Program-made: the position numbers and the translations under genes
Shown here: one piece after another, positions 28,007 to 35,824 of the stretch
Layout: each line of letters begins with the position of its first letter
Position numbering within the stretch: the stretch's first letter is position 1
Origin: Collimonas fungivorans Ter331
GTDB taxonomy: Bacteria > Pseudomonadota > Gammaproteobacteria > Burkholderiales > Burkholderiaceae_D
NCBI RefSeq assembly: GCF_000221045.1
Contig: NC_015856.1
Span: 1,583,317-1,647,316 of the forward strand
Direction: 5' to 3'
DNA length: 64,000 nt
The notes under the pieces: generated by a model
Database searches by the model: none
What the model saw: only the letters and a program-made list of their open reading frames with translations
What the model was told of the DNA's origin: nothing

Positions 28007-28587
28007 GGTATTTCACCAGTAAAGAGATGTGGAGAAGCGTAACGCTGAGATTTTTCTATGGTAACTAGTTTCGGGATGAATGTCGCAAGAAGTCGGCTAC
28101 CTAAAAGAGGCAATGTGGAATCAAAGGACCATCAAGTCCAACTGGAGACTAATTTGCAGTATTTTTTTAATGCGCCTCCCATTTTTTTTTGCAATATTCA
28201 TATATGTCATTGATTTTATTGACTATGTGATTGTTGTTAATGGAGTCGATCTCGCGCTATCGTGAGTGGTGCCGGATAGCAGGGCGCCGGAAATCAGAGG
28301 TTATCGGGGCAGGTCTTTGGCCCAAATCTGTGAATAGCCGGACGTTCTATAGAAATAAAACATGGGCGAAATTTAGGCGAAAACGGAGACGTTTCCAGCT
28401 GTCCCCAGACCTAGCTGCGTTTGCGCGGTCGGTGGTGGTCTGGAGTGGCTTGTAATTATGTTTGCCGCATTATCTGCTGATATTTTCAATATGGTATTTT
28501 TCATGGTATTTGATGGCGGTGTAACAGGTAGAGTCAATTAAACATTGGGTATTTTCTGTTAATTGATAATTGAGCGGGAATGATCTG
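28007..28587. other. AT-rich gap, no supported gene
   Basis: About 580 bases of low GC. Frames at 28080-28265 and 28231-28455 have no convincing ribosome site or family features. The composition switches back to high GC at about 28580, exactly where the truncated thioesterase begins. Confidence 0.5.
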
Positions 28588-28884
28588 ATGCAGCTGTCCC
28601 AACAGCGGGGCTATGTTCACGCAGGTGCCATAACAAGCATTGTCGACAGTGCTTGCGGGTATGCCGCGTTGACCAGGGCGCCGCCCGGTTGCGATGTGAT
28701 CACAGCCGAGTTCAAGATCAACTTCATGCGGCCGGCGATTGGCGAACGGTTTTTGGCAATCGGGAAGGTACAGACTTCAGGTAAGCTGCTTGCCGTCTGC
28801 ACAGGGGAAGTCCGGGCCTTGTCGGGAACTGCGTGGAAAGTGGTCGCTATCATGCAGGCAACGATCGTCAACATCAGTGCTTGA
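28588..28884 (+). pseudogene. PaaI-type hotdog thioesterase lacking its N-terminus
   Basis: 98 codons from the first ATG (28588); a TTG at 28570 would add six residues. It contains the hotdog core QQRGYVHAGAITSIVDSACG, VITAEFKINFMRPAIGERF and GKVQTSGKLLAVCTGEV. PaaI-family proteins are usually about 140 aa and have some 40-50 residues before the HAG motif; these are missing. The break coincides with the AT-rich/GC-rich junction. HAG and the following helix remain, so residual function is possible but the first strand of the fold is absent. The serine hydrolase follows after 35 bases. Confidence 0.6.
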
Positions 28885-28919
28885 CGCCTATGCGCCATCA
28901 AGTCGAGAGGAGTGCAAGT

Positions 28920-30077
28920 ATGCCGCAGAGCACGATACACGGATTCGCCCACGATCAATTTTCGGCCGCAAGGGAAGCCTTCGAAGCCAACTTCACCAAC
29001 GGCGAGGAACTGGGCGCCTCGTTCTGCGCCACGGTGGAGGGCGAGACTGTGGTCGATCTCTGGGGCGGCTTCGCGGACGAGGAGAAGACCCGTCCCTGGG
29101 CCCGCGATACCATCGTCAACGTATACTCCACCACCAAGACCATGACGGCGCTGACCGCGCTGCTGCTGGCTGACAGGGGCGAACTCGATTTCACGGATCC
29201 GGTCGCCAGGTACTGGCCCGAATTCGCCGCCAACGGCAAGGACCGCATCACCGTGGCCCAGTTGATGAGCCATTCCTCCGGCCTGTCCGGCTGGCGCCCG
29301 GCTGTCAGCGGCGCGGATTTCTACGATTGGGACAAGGTGACTTCGATGCTTGCCGCCCAGGCGCCGCTGTGGGAGCCGGGGACGGCCTCCGGTTACCATG
29401 TCTACACCTTCGGCTTCCTGATCGGCGAGGTGGTGCGCCGCATTACCGGCAAGAGCCTCGGCACGGTGTTCCGTGAAGAGATCGCGCAGCCGCTGGGAGC
29501 GGACTTCTGGATCGGCCTGCCGGCATCGGAAGACCATCGCGTGGCCGACCTGGTGGGGTTTGAGCTGCCGCCCAGCACAGCCGATTTGCAGCTCACCGAA
29601 GTCCAGAAAATCACTTTTATCGACACCCAGACCGACGTGCCATCGACCCGCACCCGCGCCTGGCGCGGCGCCGAGATTCCGGCCGCCAACGGCCATGGCA
29701 ACGCCCGTTCGATTGCCGAGATCCACGCCCTGCTGGCCAATGGCGGCGTCGCCAAGGGCAAGCGGATCATGTCCGAGGCAGGTAGCCGCAAGGCGCTGGA
29801 GCAGCAGATTGAAGGGGCCGACCTGGCCATGCGCGGCGTGCAAGTCCGCTTCGGCCTGGGTTTTGGCCTGCCAAGCCCGATCCTGAGGCTCGCGCCGCCA
29901 CATCCCAACTCTCTTTTCTGGTCTGGCGGCGGCGGTTCCTTCATCCTCATCGATGTGGATGCACGCACCACCTTTTCCTATGCCATGAACAGGATGCAGC
30001 GCGCCATGGTCGGCGACGAACGCTCCTTCCGCATCATCCGGGCCATGTGGCAAGGGCTGGATGCCGGGGCAGCTTAA
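28920..30077 (+). CDS. Class C beta-lactamase-like serine hydrolase (EstB/DD-peptidase fold)
   Basis: 385 aa from the ATG at 28920, which has GAGAGGAG upstream. The nucleophile motif SxxK is STTK in VNVYSTTKTMTALTALLL (about residue 68). The second motif is Tyr in ASGYHVYTFGFLIGEVV. AQLMSHSSGLSGW is another family signature, and FWSGGGGSFILIDVDARTTF near the C-terminus takes the KTG-equivalent place. It has no signal peptide, so it is more likely a cytoplasmic esterase or lactonase (EstB-like) than a periplasmic beta-lactamase. Confidence 0.87.
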   Translation: MPQSTIHGFAHDQFSAAREAFEANFTNGEELGASFCATVEGETVVDLWGGFADEEKTRPWARDTIVNVYSTTKTMTALTALLLADRGELDFTDPVARYWPEFAANGKDRITVAQLMSHSSGLSGWRPAVSGADFYDWDKVTSMLAAQAPLWEPGTASGYHVYTFGFLIGEVVRRITGKSLGTVFREEIAQPLGADFWIGLPASEDHRVADLVGFELPPSTADLQLTEVQKITFIDTQTDVPSTRTRAWRGAEIPAANGHGNARSIAEIHALLANGGVAKGKRIMSEAGSRKALEQQIEGADLAMRGVQVRFGLGFGLPSPILRLAPPHPNSLFWSGGGGSFILIDVDARTTFSYAMNRMQRAMVGDERSFRIIRAMWQGLDAGAA

Positions 30078-30086
30078 GTCAACGGT

Positions 30087-30980
30087 TTACACTGAATTTA
30101 CGATGTACTCGCGCAGCCATTGGTGCGCGGGATCGCGATGGCAACGCTCATGCCAGAGCATGGCCATCTCGTAGCCCGCCACCTCGACAGGCGGCTCGAC
30201 AACTTGCAGATCACCGGCGTCGCGCACCAGGCGCGAAGGCAGCATCGCCACTAGGTCAGTGTTCGTCAGCACTGACCTGACAAACAGGAAGTGCGGAACG
30301 GAAAGCACTACCCGGCGCGCCACGCCTGCCTCCAGCAGCGCTTCATCGGTGACGCCATGAAATCCTCCGCCGTCCGGCGACACGATTACGTGATCAAGCT
30401 TGCAGAATTGCGAAAGCGTAGGACGTTTTTTCAGGCGCGGATGACCTGCGCGGCCGACCAGGACGTAGCGCTCGCTAAAGAGCGTTTGACGCCGCAGTCC
30501 TGGCGGCGATCCTTCGCTAGTGTGGAAAGCAAGATCAATGTCCCCCTGTTCCGCTTGCCTGGCTATGCGCGGAGGAACCAGCTCAAGGACCGCCAGCCGG
30601 GTGCCAGGCGCCGTCGAACGCAAGCCGCTCAACGCAGGCAGTACGATTGTCGATTCGCCGTAGTCGGTCGCGGCAACGCGCCATGTCTGGCTGGCCTGGG
30701 CCGGGTCGAAAGGGCTGGCGGGCGATACCGCGTGCTCGAGTGCAGCAAGCGCCAGCCGCAAAGGTTCGCGCAGCTCGTCGGCCCGCGCGGTGGGCCGCAT
30801 TCCTCGTGGTCCGGGCAACAGCAGCGGATCGCCAAAGATATCCCGCAGCTTGGCGAGATGGACGCTGATCGATGGTTGGGAAAAGTTAAGGCGTTCCGCC
30901 GCGCGGGTCACATTGTGTTCCGTCAGCAGGACATCCAGTGTCACCAGCAGGTTCAGGTCGAGTCGTCGGAGATTAATCAT
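30087..30980 (-). CDS. LysR-family regulator (NahR/NodD-like)
   Basis: 297 aa. The N-terminal winged helix (LDLNLLVTLDVLLTEHNVTRAAERLNFSQPSISVHLAKLRDIFGDPLLLPGPRGMRPT) is of the NodD/NahR/LinR subgroup. The C-terminal effector domain is complete. It is divergent from the quinone oxidoreductase gene at 31067 with an 86-base AT-rich gap, the classic LysR target layout, so it probably controls that gene in response to an aromatic or quinone-type inducer. It ends 9 bases from the convergent serine hydrolase stop. Confidence 0.9.
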   Translation of the reverse strand: MINLRRLDLNLLVTLDVLLTEHNVTRAAERLNFSQPSISVHLAKLRDIFGDPLLLPGPRGMRPTARADELREPLRLALAALEHAVSPASPFDPAQASQTWRVAATDYGESTIVLPALSGLRSTAPGTRLAVLELVPPRIARQAEQGDIDLAFHTSEGSPPGLRRQTLFSERYVLVGRAGHPRLKKRPTLSQFCKLDHVIVSPDGGGFHGVTDEALLEAGVARRVVLSVPHFLFVRSVLTNTDLVAMLPSRLVRDAGDLQVVEPPVEVAGYEMAMLWHERCHRDPAHQWLREYIVNSV

Positions 30981-31066
30981 GGTAATACCTGGAATATTGA
31001 GAATTCATTTTTAATATACCTGACAAAGACCTAAGCTGCTTGTTCCTCATCCTTGAAAGCGCAACC

Positions 31067-31852
31067 ATGAATATCCTTCTCGTCTATGCCCATCCTGAAC
31101 CAAAGTCCCTGAACGGCTCGCTCAAGGACTTCTCGGTCAAGCACCTTGAGGATGCCGGCCACACCGTTCAGGTATCGGATTTGTACGCAATGAATTGGAA
31201 AGCGTCGCTTGACGCGGACGACAGCACGGATCGGCAAGCCCGGCCGCCCGGCATGCGCTTCGATCCGTCGCTTGACTCCAAGCGCGCGTTCGAAAATGGC
31301 CTGCAAAGCAAGGACATCGCGCTCGAACAGGACAAGCTGCGTTGGGCGGATGCTGTCATCCTGCAATTTCCCCTGTGGTGGTTCTCGATGCCGGCGATCC
31401 TGAAAGGCTGGGTAGAGCGCGTTTATGCCTTTGGCTTTGCATATGGCGTAGGGGAACACTCCGACGCGCGCTGGGGTGACCGCTATGGTGAAGGCACGCT
31501 TGCGGGAAAACGTGCAATGCTGGTCGTCACTACGGGCGGATGGGAGTCTCATTACAGCGCGCGGGGCATCAACGGCCCGATAGACGATATTTTGTTCCCG
31601 ATCCAGCATGGAATACTGTATTACCCCGGTTTTGATGTTCTGCCGCCGTTCGTGATTTATCGCACAGGCCGGACTGACGAAGCGAGATTTGCAAAGATCC
31701 GCGATGCGCTTGGCCAGCGTCTTGACGATCTTTGGACGACAGCGCCTATACCGTTTCGCCCGCAAAATGCCGGTGCGTACCACATCCCTGAGCTCACGCT
31801 GCGGCCAGATGTTGCGCCGGATGTGGCCGGGTTTGCGGCGCATACCGCATGA
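31067..31852 (+). CDS. NAD(P)H dehydrogenase (quinone), flavodoxin-fold
   Basis: 261 aa from the ATG at 31067, where the first beta strand MNILLVYAHPEPKSLNGSL begins. It belongs to the NQO1/MdaB/KefF flavodoxin-like family: an FMN or FAD enzyme doing two-electron reduction of quinones. The LQFPLWWFSMPAILKGWVERV and AMLVVTTGGWESHYSARGINGP loops match the cofactor and substrate sites. Likely under control of the divergent LysR protein. It may protect against quinone stress. Confidence 0.88.
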   Translation: MNILLVYAHPEPKSLNGSLKDFSVKHLEDAGHTVQVSDLYAMNWKASLDADDSTDRQARPPGMRFDPSLDSKRAFENGLQSKDIALEQDKLRWADAVILQFPLWWFSMPAILKGWVERVYAFGFAYGVGEHSDARWGDRYGEGTLAGKRAMLVVTTGGWESHYSARGINGPIDDILFPIQHGILYYPGFDVLPPFVIYRTGRTDEARFAKIRDALGQRLDDLWTTAPIPFRPQNAGAYHIPELTLRPDVAPDVAGFAAHTA

Positions 31853-31858
31853 GCAGGC

Positions 31859-32584
31859 TTAACTGATGCCCATTCGCTCGTTCCACTTGGCGATATTGAC
31901 GCCTTTTGCAAGAAGCCATAGGCACAATGACGATTCGCCGATCAATGGCAGAACCAGGATGGCGGGCGTTATCAGTTCCGCGAACGCCGGGAAAAAAAGC
32001 GCGGAAAAGCAGGCGACCAGGTAAGCCAAGCCGGCAAGTTGCATCAATATGCCTATGAATTTGGGCAGGTAGCCTGACCTGAAAATCAGGTAGCCATCGA
32101 CGAGGCAGCCACAGCCAAAAAATATCAGGGCGATGTTAAAGGCAATGCCATGCGAGGCAAGGGCAAGATCCGCGAGGACTTGCAGCTGCCGCGGTTCAAA
32201 TGCTTTCAGATAGCCGGCATTGCCCAATATAGGCTCTACCAACAATAGAAACAGCTTGCTGATGGCCTCGGTTGCAAGGGACACCAGGTTAAAAAATACG
32301 GAAAGCAGGATCAGGCTCTTGTTTACTGGTCTGAGCAGCAGATAAAACACCCATGTCAGCGCAACGGCGCATAAGGGCACGATCAGGTTGCCGGCGACGC
32401 TGAGGCGCCACAGTAGCGGCGAGGCCATGATGTTTTGCGCCGTTGCCGCGGCGTCGCCCGGCATGACCAGCCGGTTCATGACGAATCCCTCGGCGAGTCC
32501 GCCCAGCACTATGATTGCCAGGTACAGCATGCCGCCCATGCGTGCGTACACTTGGGGGGAAGCCTCGATGGTTCTATTTGTCAT
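31859..32584 (-). CDS. DUF4386 integral membrane protein
   Basis: 241 aa, about six or seven transmembrane helices (LYLAIIVLGGLAEGFV, LSVAGNLIVPLCAVALTWVFYLLL, IAFNIALIFFGCGCLVDGYLIF, LMQLAGLAYLVACFSALF). The RMGGMLYLAII start and the YLIFRSGYLPKFIGILM segment mark the DUF4386 family, of unknown function. It converges on the oxidoreductase with 6 bases between the stops. Confidence 0.85.
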   Translation of the reverse strand: MTNRTIEASPQVYARMGGMLYLAIIVLGGLAEGFVMNRLVMPGDAAATAQNIMASPLLWRLSVAGNLIVPLCAVALTWVFYLLLRPVNKSLILLSVFFNLVSLATEAISKLFLLLVEPILGNAGYLKAFEPRQLQVLADLALASHGIAFNIALIFFGCGCLVDGYLIFRSGYLPKFIGILMQLAGLAYLVACFSALFFPAFAELITPAILVLPLIGESSLCLWLLAKGVNIAKWNERMGIS

Positions 32585-32793
32585 GACAGTTTCGCTTGCT
32601 ACAGAGAAGATTCAATAGAGCCCTGTGAAAATCCGCTTTTTCGCAGTTCCAACAAACGTTGACGCCCGCGTGAAAGCACGTTTGTGCCGAATCGCTAGCC
32701 ATGGGGACGATTCTAAGGGGTTTTGCAAGGAATACAGGGAGGAAATGATCTGGCGTCCGGTATTTGTTAATATACGAAGGTGAAAAATGCTCC

Positions 32794-32820
32794 AAAGCCC
32801 ACATGAATGCGGGCTTTTTT
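32794..32820 (+). terminator. Orphan Rho-independent terminator
   Basis: AAAGCCCAC, loop ATGAA-type, GCGGGCTTTTTT, with AAAAATGC upstream and TTTTTTG downstream as at the guaA terminator. No plus-strand gene ends upstream: 31859-32584 is on the minus strand. The 32585-32949 gap holds no other clear feature. It may close a small RNA or be a displaced copy. Confidence 0.6.
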
Positions 32821-32949
32821 GTTTTTTGCCGCTAGCCGACAGTACGTTTTCAGGCGAACGCGACAATTTGGCAATGGCGCATATGTTTTGATTCCCTGTG
32901 CTTGCCAAGGTTGGCCGGGCCAGGCAGTTCCGTATTTCTAAAATTCACC

Positions 32950-33993
32950 ATGAAAAAGAACATCAAGAAGATCATTTTTTGCTTGAGCTGCGCGTCGCCG
33001 GCGCTGCTGCACGCAGCCGAGCTGGAGCAGCAACTGGCGCGCTGCTCGGTATTGGGCGACGCCAGCGCGCGGCTGGGCTGCTTCGATGCCCTGGCCAAGG
33101 CTGCCGCGGATGCGCCGGTTCCCGCTGCTGCTGTCGATTCCCAGGCTGTGTCTGCCTCGCCGCCGGCCTCAGGCGTCGCCAAAAAGGCAAGCGAACCGGG
33201 CGAGTCGCCGATTTCGCATACCGTGCAGAGCTGGGAACTCGATCCCAGTTCCAAACGCGGCGTGTTCGCCCTCAAGTCCTACCTGAGCAACTACGTATTG
33301 CTGGCCAATTACAGCAGCTCCACCAACGACGCGCCGTTCGCCAGCGACGCCAACGGACTCAAACCGCAGCACACGGAATTGACTTACCAGCTCAGCTTCA
33401 AGATGAAGATGGCGGAAAACGTCGCAGGCAGCCCGGTCGACCTGTGGCTGGCCTATACCCAGCAAAGTTTTTGGCAGGCATACAACCGGACCGATTCCAG
33501 TCCGTTCCGCGAAACCAATTACCAGCCTGAACTGATTGCAACGCTGCCATTGAGCATGAAGATCGGCGATTTCAATTTCCGCTACCTCAATTTCGGGCTG
33601 GTGCACCAGTCCAACGGCCAGTCCTCCACCTTGTCTCGCAGCTGGAACCGTTTTTATACTGAACTAGGCGCCGAATACGGCAACCTGGCGCTGTCGGCGA
33701 GGATCTGGAAACGCCTCGACAATGCAACCGCCAACAACGACAACATCGATATCGTCGACTACATGGGCCATGGCGATGTGCGCGCCATCTATCGCCAGGA
33801 CGGTCATGAATATTCGTTGACGGGGCGCCGCAATTTCCGGACCGGACACGGTGCGCTCGAAGCCGGCTGGGCCTTTCCGGTCACGACCAATCTGAAAGGT
33901 TACCTGCATCTGTTTTCGGGTTACGGCGAAAGCCTGATCGATTACAACTATTCGCAAAAATCCATCGGCGCCGGCTTTTTGGTCGATTTCTAA
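32950..33993 (+). CDS. pldA: Outer-membrane phospholipase A
   Basis: 347 aa from the ATG at 32950. The signal peptide is MKKNIKKIIFCLSCASPALLHA. A 100-residue Ala-rich periplasmic segment with paired Cys (ARCSVLGDASARLGCFDALAKAA) precedes the 12-strand barrel. The OMPLA active site is intact: NFGLVHQSNGQSSTLSRSWNRFY holds catalytic His and Ser, and the Ca2+-site Ser/Arg follow. It hydrolyses phospholipids in the outer leaflet when dimerised by membrane damage. It stands alone as a transcription unit. Confidence 0.93.
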   Translation: MKKNIKKIIFCLSCASPALLHAAELEQQLARCSVLGDASARLGCFDALAKAAADAPVPAAAVDSQAVSASPPASGVAKKASEPGESPISHTVQSWELDPSSKRGVFALKSYLSNYVLLANYSSSTNDAPFASDANGLKPQHTELTYQLSFKMKMAENVAGSPVDLWLAYTQQSFWQAYNRTDSSPFRETNYQPELIATLPLSMKIGDFNFRYLNFGLVHQSNGQSSTLSRSWNRFYTELGAEYGNLALSARIWKRLDNATANNDNIDIVDYMGHGDVRAIYRQDGHEYSLTGRRNFRTGHGALEAGWAFPVTTNLKGYLHLFSGYGESLIDYNYSQKSIGAGFLVDF

Positions 33994-34092
33994 AGCGCCG
34001 CTCCGGTTCATGGGATGTGCAGATCTGGAAAAATATCGGTCTTGTGAGGTGTATCGCACTGTCGATTTACGGTTTGTGCCTATACTTGTCTC

Positions 34093-35001
34093 ATGGGCAA
34101 AATCTATATCGGCATCTCCGGCTGGCGTTATGCACCCTGGCGCGGCGTATTTTATCCGGATGGCCTGAGGCAGGCCGACGAGCTGGCGTTCGCATCGCGC
34201 GCCTTGCCGTCGATCGAACTCAACGGTTCGTTTTACGCGCTGCAACGGCCCGAAAGCTACAGCGCCTGGTACCAGGCAACGCCGCCGGGATTTGTCTTCA
34301 GCCACAAGGGCAATCGTTTCATCACCCACATCCAGCGCTTGCGCGATATTGAAGGGCCGCTGGCGAACGTGTTCGCTTCCGGCGTCTTCAACCTGCGCGA
34401 AAAGCTGGGACCGTTCCTGTGGCAGTTACCGCCCAGCTTTCGCTATGATGCCGAACTGGTCGAACATTTCCTCAGCCTGCTGCCGCACGATACGGAGCAG
34501 GGACTTGCGCTGGCGCGTCGTCGTGAACCGCGCATGCACGGCCACAGCGCGCTGGCCATCGACAAGAAACGCAAGCTGCGCCACGCGATGGAAATCCGCC
34601 ATGACAGCTTCATCGACGAATCCTTCATTGCCCTGCTGCGCAAATACCGTGTGGCGCTGGTGGTGGCGGACGCGGCCGGGAAATGGCCTTACCGGGAAGA
34701 CGTGACCGCGGATTTCATGTACCTGCGCCTGCATGGAGAGAAAGAATTGTATTCGGGCGGTTATACCGAAGAAGCGATTGAGCGCTGGGCGGAACGGATT
34801 CGCGCCTGGAGCAAAGGCGCGCAACCGAGAGAAGGCAAATTGATTTCCGTTACCGCACCGCCGCAGCGGGCCAGCCGTGATATCTACTGCTACTTCGACA
34901 ACGACGTCAAAGTGAAAGCGCCGTTCGACGCGCGCCGCCTGATCGACAAGCTGGGACTGGAGCTGGACCTGGCGCCGCTCGGCGCTCAGAGCGGCTCGTA
35001 G
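34093..35001 (+). CDS. DUF72-family TIM-barrel protein
   Basis: 302 aa. The start IYIGISGWRYAPWRGVFYP, the IELNGSFYALQRPESYSAWY and GFVFSHKGNRFITH blocks, LGPFLWQLPPSF, and the C-terminal YLRLHGEKELYSGGYTEEAI and CYFDNDVKVKAPFDARRL are all DUF72 hallmarks. No enzyme activity is established to my knowledge. Its last 16 bases overlap a small gene on the opposite strand. Confidence 0.92.
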   Translation: MGKIYIGISGWRYAPWRGVFYPDGLRQADELAFASRALPSIELNGSFYALQRPESYSAWYQATPPGFVFSHKGNRFITHIQRLRDIEGPLANVFASGVFNLREKLGPFLWQLPPSFRYDAELVEHFLSLLPHDTEQGLALARRREPRMHGHSALAIDKKRKLRHAMEIRHDSFIDESFIALLRKYRVALVVADAAGKWPYREDVTADFMYLRLHGEKELYSGGYTEEAIERWAERIRAWSKGAQPREGKLISVTAPPQRASRDIYCYFDNDVKVKAPFDARRLIDKLGLELDLAPLGAQSGS

Positions 35002-35132
35002 CCTGCCTTCCTTAAAACGCTGATCTGCTGTTTCCCTTGCTTGCGAAGAATATCGTATTCGTAACAATAATCGTGCACCCCATTTTCGTCGGGCTCGCTC
35101 TTCTCGATATGGTGCGTGCTCGTAATTTCCAT
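34986..35132 (-). CDS. 48-aa unknown protein overlapping the DUF72 gene
   Basis: ATG at 35132, TGA at 34986-34988. The sequence starts MEITSTHHIEKSEPDENGVH and ends VLRKAGYEPL. GAGGA lies 4 bases before the ATG. It is acidic in the first half and basic in the second, with no signal or membrane segment. Its tail is antisense to the last 16 bases of the DUF72 gene, so the two mRNAs could pair. It is too short to place in a family. The good ribosome site and balanced composition suggest a real gene. Confidence 0.5.
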   Translation of the reverse strand: MEITSTHHIEKSEPDENGVHDYCYEYDILRKQGKQQISVLRKAGYEPL

Positions 35133-35223
35133 ACGTTCCTCTGCGCGTCATGGCGTTTCCTGGATTATACGGCGCGGGCGCGCTCCCGCTGTGCAAGAAA
35201 GGCGTAGACTGATATCCCTTTTC

Positions 35224-35823
35224 ATGAACGCACCACACCACATGCCTGAACAGTTTTTTTTACCAGGCTTCGAAGCGCCGCCGCAGCCGACCGACCGCTT
35301 GTTCTTCGCGCTCATCCCGCCGCCGGACGCCGCCGCAGCCATCGCCCGGCAGCGAGGATTGCTGCGCGATCAGTATGGCGTCAGAGGGAAGCCGATCGGG
35401 ATCGGCCGGCTGCATGTCACCTTGAGTCACCTGGGGGATTATCTGAGTTTTCCGCAGGACCTCGTCAATGCCGCGATGACAGCGGCGGCGAGCATCAAGG
35501 CAGCGCCGTTCGAGGTGGTGTTCGATCGTGCCGGAAGTTTTCGCGGCAGGCCGCGCAACCGGCCTTTGGTCTTGCTGGGCGGAGATGGTGTCGGCGCTCT
35601 GGCAGCATTTCAGCAGGCTCTCGGCGGCGCGCTGGAAACGGCAGGAATCGGTAAAGCCAATGCGCACTACACTCCTCATGTGACTCTGCTGTACGACAAT
35701 CGTTTTATTCCGATGCAGGCGATTGAACCCATCGCCTGGAGAACCAGCGAATTTGTCCTGGTGCACAGCCTGCTTGGCCAGACGCGCCATATACCGCTGG
35801 CGCGCTGGCCGCTGTTGCCCTGA
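35224..35823 (+). CDS. 2H-phosphoesterase, 2'-5' RNA ligase family (ThpR/LigT-like)
   Basis: 199 aa from the ATG at 35224. The two HxTx motifs are RLHVTLSHLGD (about residue 61) and HYTPHVTLLYD (about 153), as needed for a 2H cyclic phosphodiesterase. The N-terminus PTDRLFFALIPPPDAAAAIA matches the LigT subgroup. The probable activity is hydrolysis or ligation of 2',3'-cyclic phosphate RNA ends. It converges on the helicase gene with only 1 base between the two stops. Confidence 0.88.
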   Translation: MNAPHHMPEQFFLPGFEAPPQPTDRLFFALIPPPDAAAAIARQRGLLRDQYGVRGKPIGIGRLHVTLSHLGDYLSFPQDLVNAAMTAAASIKAAPFEVVFDRAGSFRGRPRNRPLVLLGGDGVGALAAFQQALGGALETAGIGKANAHYTPHVTLLYDNRFIPMQAIEPIAWRTSEFVLVHSLLGQTRHIPLARWPLLP

Positions 35824-35824
35824 T

